From contig NZ_CP034072.1 of assembly GCF_003855255.1 (NCBI RefSeq), forward strand, positions 5,818,396-5,882,395: 64,000 bases of DNA. Direction: 5' to 3'. The DNA is from Mycolicibacterium nivoides (GTDB taxonomy: Bacteria; Actinomycetota; Actinomycetes; Mycobacteriales; Mycobacteriaceae). Position 1 is the stretch's first letter, and each line of letters begins with the position of its first letter. The notes beneath the pieces are model-generated. The model was not told where the DNA came from, searched no databases, and saw only the letters and a list, made by a program, of their open reading frames with translations. This document shows positions 57,851 through 64,000 of this stretch, piece after piece. Position numbers and translations under genes: made by a program.

Positions 57851-59575
57851 TCAGCCGGGGCGGCTGGATTCCGCGTGTTCGGCAGCCATCTCGGCAGCCA
57901 CCGACGATGACCTGAACTGCTCCGGCGGCTTGACGAGGAGGCCCTGGCCCGTGGGCAGGGCGCATATCTGCACCCCCAGTTCATGCGCCACTTCGTCCAT
58001 GGCGATCCGCTGATCATCCCGCCCACGATTGGCGTAATCGTCGAGCAGCACCAAGGCGCCAGGGGACAACCGCGGCCAGAAGTACCGCAGCGTCGCGACT
58101 TCTGGTGGAGCACAGTTCATGTCGATGTGGAGGAAGGCGATGGACTTCGCCTCGACCTGCTCGAGCGTCTCGGGCACCGCGCCGACGACGATGCGTTGGT
58201 TGCGCCACTGGGAGAAGTTGGCCCGGACGCTGTCCACCGAACTGCCGTAGATACCGAAGTCCAGCGCCGCCTGGTTCTTGATCAGCGCGCCGGCTTCGCG
58301 CTCGCCCGCGGTGACGAACCGCGGGTCCATTCCGGCGAAGGTGTCCAGCAGGTAGAACATCTTCCCCAGCTGATCCCAGTCCAGGTACTCCATCACCGCA
58401 CTGCTCAGGAAGCCGTGACTGACGCCGCACTCGACGAAATCGCCCTCGATGGTGCTAGCGGTGGCAGCCGCCCACAGTCCGACATGCACCCTCCAGTGCC
58501 AGTGGTGGATGTCCTTTCCACCCAGTGCGAGCACACCGCGTTGGTAGGCTCGCCGGAATGCCGGATCCTCCATGAACGCATGGCTGTTGAAGCAGATCAG
58601 GGCATCGTCGGAGTACACGTCGGGCAAGACCTTGCGCGGGATCCAGTACGCCGTGCGCAGTGCGGCCCACGCGATCCGGAACTTGAGCGGCCACTTGTTC
58701 GCCGGGCGTGCGACCGGTGTCTGCCCATCTCCGAAACCCCGGGTCATCTTGGCGGGGTGGCTGCCCGGCTCGTCGCGCCGATCCGTCCGCCGTGGTGGCT
58801 TGATCAGCAATCCCTGACCGGTGGGTAGGGAACAGATCGAGACGCCCAGCTCATCGGCCACCTCGTCCATCGCGATCCGCTGCTCATCGCGCCCACGGTT
58901 GGCGTAGTCGTCCAGCAGGACGAAGGCGCCCGGGGCCAGCCTCGGCCAGAAGTGCCGAAGCGCCGCCACTTCAGGTGGGGCACAGTTCATGTCGAGATGC
59001 AGGAAGGCCACCGCGTCCGAGTCGACCTGTTCGAGCGTCTCAGGCACCGCACCGACGACTATGCGTTGGTTGCGCCACTGGGAGAAGTTGGCCCGGACAC
59101 CGTCCACCGAACTGCCGTACATTCCGTTACGGACGAGCTCTTCGCTCTTCTCCAAGGCGCCGGCCTCCCGCTCCTCAGCGGTGACGAACCGCGGGTCGAG
59201 TCCGGCGAAGGTGTCGAGCAGATAGAACGTCTTCCCGAGCTGATCCCAGTCGAGATGCTCCATCACCGCGCTGCTCAGGAAGCCGTAGCTGACGCCACAC
59301 TCGACGAAGTCACCCTCGATCTTGCTGGCGTTGCCTGCGGCCCACAAACCTACGTGCACCCGCCAGTGCCATTGGTACCAGTCCATGTCGCCGAGTGCGC
59401 GCGCGCCCCGTTCGTATGCTCGCTGAAACTCCGGATCGTCCATGAACGCGTGGCTGTTGAAGCAGATCAACGCGTCGTTGCTATAGACCTCGGGCAACAG
59501 GTTGCGCGCCAGCCAGTATTCGGCGCGTACCGCCTTCAGCCACACTCGGGTGCTGAGTTTGAGCCGTTCAGGCAT
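57851..59575 (-). CDS. Bidomain TylF-like O-methyltransferase (tandem fusion)
   Basis: The 574-aa protein has two complete TylF/macrocin O-methyltransferase domains in one frame. The ATG at 59575 follows GGGTGG; a TTG at 59650 is in frame but lies outside the region shared by both halves. Domain 1 (about 1-265) and domain 2 (about 295-560) match along their lengths: NDALICFNSHAFM / DDALICFNSHAFM, EGDFVECGVSYGF / EGDFVECGVSHGF, HLDMNCAPPEV / HIDMNCAPPEV, LLDDYANRGRD in both. The acidic metal-binding residues (HxDMN, DDY) are intact in each. Known GPL rhamnose methyltransferases (Rmt3, Rmt4) are separate single-domain proteins near 260 aa. One chain may carry out two methylations. Confidence 0.88.
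   Translation of the reverse strand: MPERLKLSTRVWLKAVRAEYWLARNLLPEVYSNDALICFNSHAFMDDPEFQRAYERGARALGDMDWYQWHWRVHVGLWAAGNASKIEGDFVECGVSYGFLSSAVMEHLDWDQLGKTFYLLDTFAGLDPRFVTAEEREAGALEKSEELVRNGMYGSSVDGVRANFSQWRNQRIVVGAVPETLEQVDSDAVAFLHLDMNCAPPEVAALRHFWPRLAPGAFVLLDDYANRGRDEQRIAMDEVADELGVSICSLPTGQGLLIKPPRRTDRRDEPGSHPAKMTRGFGDGQTPVARPANKWPLKFRIAWAALRTAYWIPRKVLPDVYSDDALICFNSHAFMEDPAFRRAYQRGVLALGGKDIHHWHWRVHVGLWAAATASTIEGDFVECGVSHGFLSSAVMEYLDWDQLGKMFYLLDTFAGMDPRFVTAGEREAGALIKNQAALDFGIYGSSVDSVRANFSQWRNQRIVVGAVPETLEQVEAKSIAFLHIDMNCAPPEVATLRYFWPRLSPGALVLLDDYANRGRDDQRIAMDEVAHELGVQICALPTGQGLLVKPPEQFRSSSVAAEMAAEHAESSRPG
57929..58690. repeat. Tandem coding repeat, copy 1 (domain 2 of the bidomain methyltransferase)
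   Basis: It aligns with 58799-59560 at a constant offset of 870 bp with no net insertion or deletion at three check points (57931/58801, 58201/59071, 58581/59451). The stretch 58191-58228 is identical to 59061-59098. Confidence 0.8.
58799..59560. repeat. Tandem coding repeat, copy 2 (domain 1 of the bidomain methyltransferase)
   Basis: Partner of 57929-58690, offset 870 bp. About 108 bp of non-matching linker DNA (58691-58798) separates the copies and encodes a charged, Gly/Pro-containing linker. Confidence 0.8.
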
Positions 59576-59720
59576 GGGCACCACCCTGGCAGCGGTGAAT
59601 ACGGGACCGGTGACGGCGGGTCCCGGCCCGTCTGGATTCGGATGCTTCAAACATGTTGACTCACAGTGTGTTCAGGGAATTGGCTGGTTGACAGTTCGCA
59701 TCGGCGGCGGTGTGTAGGGC

Positions 59721-60989
59721 TCAGGCCGAACACCTCTGACGTGCATAGCTCTCGATCAGGTCGGCGGTCCGCGCCACGCTCTCGGCAGCCGGGACCATCC
59801 GGGCGGCGACGCTGCGCGCACGGGCAGCGCACGCGGGGTCGAGGACCTTGCCCAGATCCGCGACCAATGTGTCTTGGGTGGTGCTGGAGAAGCTCCGTAC
59901 TGCACCGACATTCAGCAGTTTGACGCGGGACGCCCACACCGGCTGCACGCCGTCGATCCACAGCACCAAGGTGGGCACCCCCGCGCGCAGGCTGGCCGCC
60001 AGCGTTCCCGCCCCGCCGTGGTGAACGGCCGCACGGCAGGCCGGAAAGACCGCGGCGTAGTTGACCGCGCCCACGACCTTCACGTGGTCGTACCGCGGGA
60101 CGTCGCTGTAATCGCTCCATCCGGAACACACCAAAGCGCGCTGCCCGAGCTCAGCGCATGCCGACGCGATCATTTCAACTGTCGCAGACGGAGATTCGAC
60201 CGGCATACTGCCGAAACCGAAGCAGATCGGTGGTGTTCCCTCCGCGACCCACGATGCGATCTCCTGGTCCGCCTCGGTCGCCAGTTCCATGGTCAACGTG
60301 CCGACGAACGGACGTTCGCTACGCCACTGCGCCCACTCCTCGGCCAAACCCGGGAAACACACCTCGTCGTAGGCCTGAACTTCGAGCGCTCCGCGGGCGG
60401 CGATGCGCGCTGACACCGGCCCCGTCGCCTTGGGCAGCCCCAACTCACGACGCTGAGCGTCCTCGACCTTCTTGTTCAGCCGCCACCCCAACCAGTCGTA
60501 GGCCCACATCGCAGCCCGCGCCAGCGGTCCCGGCAGCCTCGAGAGCAACTTGCCGTTGACCCGCACCGGGGTGTTGTGCAGGGTGGCGAACGGAATGTTG
60601 TGATACTCGGCCACATTGGCCGCCGGCTCCTGATAGCTCTGACCGGCGAACAGTAAATCGGCGCCCGCGGCCAGGGACGTCAGCGCCGTGCTCATCTCGG
60701 TCCATGAGCGATCGCTGAGATCCCACATCTCGCGCCACAACCGTCTGAGCTCGCCGACCCGCCAGAACCGGTGGAAGAAGCACGTCCAGAAGTCGCGGTA
60801 CACGCCCAGCCAGGCCTGGGTGTCCAGCCCGTACGGAACCGCGACCAGGCCCGCACTCTCGGCGAAGCCGACCAGATCGGGCGGAACGGCCATCCGCACG
60901 TCATGCCCTCTGCGCATCAGCTCGCGGCCGGCAGCGACCGAGGGTTCGAGATCTCCGCGTGTTCCATAGGCGGCCAGGACAAGTTTCAT
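59721..60989 (-). CDS. GPL glycosyltransferase (GT1/UGT fold)
   Basis: The 422-aa protein starts MKLVLAAYGTRGDLEPSVAA. The donor-site region is HHGGAGTLAASLRAGVPTLV then LWIDGVQPVWASRVKLLNVG. It keeps the GxPPICFGFGSMPVESPSAT loop before it, but its donor motif differs from the GSGTT of the other two copies (GAGTL here), suggesting another acceptor or sugar. It lies between the bidomain and single-domain methyltransferase genes, all on the minus strand (31 bp from the latter). Confidence 0.88.
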   Translation of the reverse strand: MKLVLAAYGTRGDLEPSVAAGRELMRRGHDVRMAVPPDLVGFAESAGLVAVPYGLDTQAWLGVYRDFWTCFFHRFWRVGELRRLWREMWDLSDRSWTEMSTALTSLAAGADLLFAGQSYQEPAANVAEYHNIPFATLHNTPVRVNGKLLSRLPGPLARAAMWAYDWLGWRLNKKVEDAQRRELGLPKATGPVSARIAARGALEVQAYDEVCFPGLAEEWAQWRSERPFVGTLTMELATEADQEIASWVAEGTPPICFGFGSMPVESPSATVEMIASACAELGQRALVCSGWSDYSDVPRYDHVKVVGAVNYAAVFPACRAAVHHGGAGTLAASLRAGVPTLVLWIDGVQPVWASRVKLLNVGAVRSFSSTTQDTLVADLGKVLDPACAARARSVAARMVPAAESVARTADLIESYARQRCSA

Positions 60990-61020
60990 TGCGAATCCCT
61001 GCCTTTCAGGTGCGATGGGC

Positions 61021-61827
61021 TCATTCCTTGCGCCAGAGCACCCCGGTGCCGTCGATGTCGACTATCTCGGCAGAGATTCCGTGCCTCGCACGATAATCCG
61101 TCACTGCCTTCCGGCACCCCTCGATCGCGTGATAGTCGTCGATGATGCAGAAGCCACCCGGAGTAAGCCGCGAGTAGAGTCCGTCGAGCGCCTGGATCGT
61201 CGATTCGTAGAGGTCGCCATCGAGCCTCAACACCGCGATGCGTTCGATCGGCGCATCGTGCAAGGTGTCCTTGAACCAGCCGGGGAGGATGCGAACCTTG
61301 TCATCCAGCAACCCATAGCGGGCGAAGTTCGCCCTGACGTCCTTCTCCGACACCGCCAGGATGGGCGCCGCCAGATGCAGCCGGTCCCCTTTGTCCGCCT
61401 TGTAGTTGGCGGCATCCGGCGGCGGCACACCTTCGAACGAGTCGGCAAGCCACACCGAACGGCTCTCATCGCCGTACGCCGCGAGTACCGCGCGCATCAA
61501 AATCGAGGCGCCACCGCGCCAGACCCCGCATTCGACCAGATCACCGGGGATGTCCTCGGCGATCACCGTCTCGACGCAGTGCTGCAAACTCGTCAGCCGC
61601 GTCATGCCGATCATCGTCAGCGCTTCCGCAGGCCAATCCAGACCCAGATCGCGTTTGTGGCGATCGAAGGGCCGCTTGCGGACAAGCATCAGATTGCCGA
61701 TCTTGAAAACTGGGCGGTGCAACCAGTTCCAGCCAACCGGCACCAATTCGTCGACCCCGTATCTGGTGAGGTCCTGGCGGAGCAGGTCCAGGTATGCAGA
61801 TCGGGTGTCGTGATCCGTCACGGTCAA
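61021..61827 (-). CDS. TylF-like rhamnose O-methyltransferase (Rmt/Mtf type)
   Basis: The 268-aa protein has a TTG start at 61827 with AGGGGG about seven bases upstream (a GTG at 61821 is also in frame). TylF-type motifs are DIPGDLVECGVWRGGASILM (SAM site), VWLADSFEGVPPPDA, VLRLDGDLYESTIQALDGLY and GGFCIIDDYHAIEGCRKAV (metal-binding Asp). It fits Mtf/Rmt enzymes that methylate O-3 or O-4 of GPL rhamnose. It is clearly more distant from the bidomain protein than that protein's halves are from each other. The next gene downstream is a glycosyltransferase, 31 bp away, likely in the same operon. Confidence 0.85.
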   Translation of the reverse strand: MTVTDHDTRSAYLDLLRQDLTRYGVDELVPVGWNWLHRPVFKIGNLMLVRKRPFDRHKRDLGLDWPAEALTMIGMTRLTSLQHCVETVIAEDIPGDLVECGVWRGGASILMRAVLAAYGDESRSVWLADSFEGVPPPDAANYKADKGDRLHLAAPILAVSEKDVRANFARYGLLDDKVRILPGWFKDTLHDAPIERIAVLRLDGDLYESTIQALDGLYSRLTPGGFCIIDDYHAIEGCRKAVTDYRARHGISAEIVDIDGTGVLWRKE

Positions 61828-62305
61828 AAAACTGCCCCCTTACTCGGTTGCTGGTCAGGCCATGAGCCTAGCCTCCCGACAGCGTCTCCAGTGCATTTCA
61901 GATAGGACCAATGTCCTTGGAAATCTGGCACTTTGGCAAATCGATGAATAGTTCGTCGAGGCAATGCAAAAGACGCGAATTCGATCGCTTCGGGATTCCC
62001 GCCCACCATGTGGGGGGATACCCGGCTGCGGCCAAACTGGCAAAGAAAGACCCACCCGAACTCGCCATCGAGCCTTCTCCTCAACACGTCGCAAGCCAGC
62101 CCCTTTGGCCCACCGGGACGGTGAACAAGACCGCGGACTCCACCGCCGAATCGGCTCGATGATCTGCACCGCAAATGCCGAAACGGGCAGAGCGGAGTTC
62201 CGGACAGCATCGGTTTAATTGACGCCGGCGGCAGTCACTTCCGAATATCAGGAGTTAGCTGTTCGCCGCCCGGCGGTCCGCCGAGATCGGCGAGACTTCC
62301 AGGCG
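61828..62305. other. Intergenic region between methyltransferase and glycosyltransferase genes
   Basis: This stretch of 478 bp on the way to the next glycosyltransferase has only short, low-quality frames on both strands and no recognised domain. The part at about 61900-62000 is less GC-rich than its surroundings. It should contain the promoter for the minus-strand genes at 61827 and downstream. No clear repeat or terminator is seen. Confidence 0.4.
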
Positions 62306-63562
62306 TCACGCTCCGGCGAAGCGCTCGAGGAGATCCGCGGCTTTTGCGACGCTGTCGGACGGTGAGGTCATCCGTCGTGCCAGGTCGCGCGCCCTGGCCG
62401 CATATGCCGGGGTCAGGATGCGGCGCAGATCCGCTACCAACGATTCGCCTGTGGTTGCCGAAAATCTCCGTGCGGTGCCGACTTTCAGTCTCTTGAGCTG
62501 ATTGCCCCACACCGGCTGATCGCCCACCGACCAGAGAATGAGGGTGGGAACGCCCGCGCGCAGGCTCGCAGCCGTGGTACCCGAGCCGCCATGGTGCACG
62601 ACGGCTCTGCTGAGCCGAAAGACGTCCGCATAGTTCACCACGCCGACGACCTTCACGTGGTCGGACACCGGGATGGCGGTCAGGTCGGTGCCGCCCGCGC
62701 AGATCAGCCCCCGCTGCCCGAGTTCCGCACAGGCCGCGCTGATCATCGCCACCGTATCCGCCGGGGACTCAACGGGAATGCTGCCGAATGCGAAGCAGAT
62801 CGGTGGCGGCCCGGCAGCCATCCACGCGGTCACCTCCTCATCGGCACGAGTGGACAACTCCATGGTGAGTGCGCCGACGAACGGACGTCGTCCATTCAGC
62901 TTCGACCACTCGGCCGCCAGCCCCGGAACGCAGACCTCGTCGTAGGCCTGGATCTCCAACGCACCCCGCTCGGCCATCCGCCGCGGCGACGGGCCAGTCG
63001 ACCTCGGCAGACCGAGTTCACGCCGCTGCGCATCCTCGTGGTGCTTGGTCAGCCGCCAGGCCAGCCAGTCGTAGGCCGTCATGGCGGTGCGGCCCACCGG
63101 CGGCGGCACGACCGGAAACAGCCGTCCGTTGGGCCGCCACGGCATGGTGTGCAGCGCGACCAAGGGAATCCCGTAGTACTCGGCGACGTTGGCCGCCGGC
63201 TGCTCGTATCCCACGGCAGTGGTCAGCACGTCGGCACCGTCGGCGAATGCCATGAGGGTCCGGCTCAGTTCAGCCCACTGCTCGGTGACCATCTTGAGGG
63301 CCTCCCGGCACAGCACTACCAGATCCTGAACCCGCCAGAAGTGTCGCGCCCACGTGGTCCACAGGTCGCGGTAGCCGTCCAGCTGCGGCTCCACCTCCAA
63401 CCCATAGCCGACCGCCGGCAGCCCCGCGGCCTCGACGAAACCCACCAGGTCCGGGGGCACCGCCATCCGCACTTCGTGTCCCCGGCGCACCAGCTCGCGT
63501 CCGACCGCCAGGGAGGGCTCGATGTCCCCGCGCGTTCCATAGCTCGACAGTGCGATTCTCAT
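62306..63562 (-). CDS. GPL glycosyltransferase (GT1/UGT fold), rightmost copy
   Basis: The 418-aa protein starts MRIALSSYGTRGDIEPSLAV, with the donor-site HHGGSGTTAASLRAGVPTLI followed by LWSVGDQPVWGNQLKRLKVG. By eye it is more like the plus-strand copy at 56585 (both have AAEWSKLNGRRPFVGALTM and GSGTTAASLRAGVPTLILW) than the copy at 59721. This suggests those two arose from a more recent duplication. It is expected to glycosylate the GPL peptide or extend its sugar. No partner gene is close downstream (744 bp to the stop of the plus-strand-distal gene group start). Confidence 0.87.
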   Translation of the reverse strand: MRIALSSYGTRGDIEPSLAVGRELVRRGHEVRMAVPPDLVGFVEAAGLPAVGYGLEVEPQLDGYRDLWTTWARHFWRVQDLVVLCREALKMVTEQWAELSRTLMAFADGADVLTTAVGYEQPAANVAEYYGIPLVALHTMPWRPNGRLFPVVPPPVGRTAMTAYDWLAWRLTKHHEDAQRRELGLPRSTGPSPRRMAERGALEIQAYDEVCVPGLAAEWSKLNGRRPFVGALTMELSTRADEEVTAWMAAGPPPICFAFGSIPVESPADTVAMISAACAELGQRGLICAGGTDLTAIPVSDHVKVVGVVNYADVFRLSRAVVHHGGSGTTAASLRAGVPTLILWSVGDQPVWGNQLKRLKVGTARRFSATTGESLVADLRRILTPAYAARARDLARRMTSPSDSVAKAADLLERFAGA

Positions 63563-64000
63563 GACAGTGCTGCGACCCCCACCGGTTGGACACTAGTAGA
63601 CACACACGACGATTGGCGGCTTCATCGCCGAATAGTCCACGCCGTCAACGACTTTTAGGGTAGTCGTCTGAAAAAATGTCATTTCGTACGACAGATTTCG
63701 CTAATCGACAAACATCCGGATCATGGGCCGTGGCACGGAACATTCCCGTGCGATATTCGCACTGGCAAATTCTGAGGGTCGCCACCTACGTGGTTGCCAA
63801 CGCCACTTTGCCGGTGTGAGCATTCACGTGGACTCACGCTGACGGTTGGGGCGACCTGCGCAGAGCCCCGCTGCTCCACCCATGACGTCGTCAACATTCC
63901 GGCGTAGTCCGATTTCATCGCAAACCATTTCGTCGCGATTGCTCTGCTGGCACGATAAGGTGGCCCGTGTGTTGCCCGATGACAATCCAGAAAACGTCGC
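63563..64000. other. Upstream region of the last glycosyltransferase and window edge
   Basis: These 438 bp hold no full gene. An inverted repeat ACGACT-N8-AGTCGT (63648-63667) lies about 85 bp upstream of the glycosyltransferase. At the edge, AAGGTGG (63958-63963 region) precedes GTG codons at 63967 and 63969 and an ATG at 63979, so a plus-strand gene may start here; only about ten codons are visible and no identity can be given. Confidence 0.35.

Noticed and set aside
61015..61905. 296-codon plus-strand frame
   Set aside because: Antisense to the TylF-like methyltransferase gene, which has all family motifs.

Overview
The window is high-GC actinobacterial DNA and almost certainly comes from a mycobacterium, most likely a glycopeptidolipid (GPL) producing, rapidly growing type. 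The evidence is an MmpS/MmpL pair, mycobacterial-type CtaD and Crp, DUF5994 and DUF5313 proteins, many TetR regulators, and above all a GPL locus with mbtH, two giant non-ribosomal peptide synthetase genes (mps1, mps2), gap, methyltransferases and three glycosyltransferases.

Left part (1-20.5 kb): housekeeping and accessory genes. In order: an amino-acid permease cut by the left edge with a divergent LysR regulator; a SigH-like ECF sigma factor with no adjacent anti-sigma gene; an NCS2/AzgA purine permease; a DUF808 membrane protein; a cold-shock protein; a DUF5994 protein translationally coupled to a 48-residue upstream ORF; an mmpS-mmpL-tetR operon with palindromic operators; a second TetR divergent from a dihydrodipicolinate-reductase-like oxidoreductase; a short (1100 aa) large-type NAD-glutamate dehydrogenase; OsmC; an MpaB-type oxygenase with its own TetR; an ArgP/LysG-type regulator; and another TetR.

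Middle part (20.5-35.7 kb): a NarL-type two-component system; cytochrome c oxidase subunit I (ctaD); a kinase-like/AAA fusion resembling Rv2004c, preceded by two DosR-like boxes in inverted orientation; a Crp-family regulator; a MarR/OhrR-like regulator with a palindromic operator next to a DUF5313 gene; a GntR regulator with a perfect 32-bp palindrome, overlapping an MFS transporter; a proline-rich membrane protein; a secreted beta-lactamase-like lipoprotein; and a four-gene membrane cassette (two paralogous multi-TM proteins plus COX III- and COX IV-like proteins) divergent from a TetR gene, with two matching palindromes between them.

Right part (35.7-64 kb): the GPL locus. On the minus strand, mbtH-mps1-mps2-gap form one operon. 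Mps1 reads C-A-T-E-C-A-T-E-C and Mps2 reads A-T-E-C-A-T-R. Adenylation-pocket residues read by eye against GrsA suggest Phe, Thr, Ala, Ala; with three epimerisation domains and a terminal reductase this fits the known GPL core D-Phe-D-alloThr-D-Ala-L-alaninol. Gap would help bring the product to the surface. Upstream lie an Fmt-like lipid O-methyltransferase, three GT1-type glycosyltransferases, a single-domain TylF-like O-methyltransferase, and an unusual protein in which two TylF-like domains are fused in tandem. The window ends before the acetyltransferase and mmpS4/mmpL4 genes that GPL loci normally carry.

No rRNA, tRNA, CRISPR array or insertion sequence was recognised.
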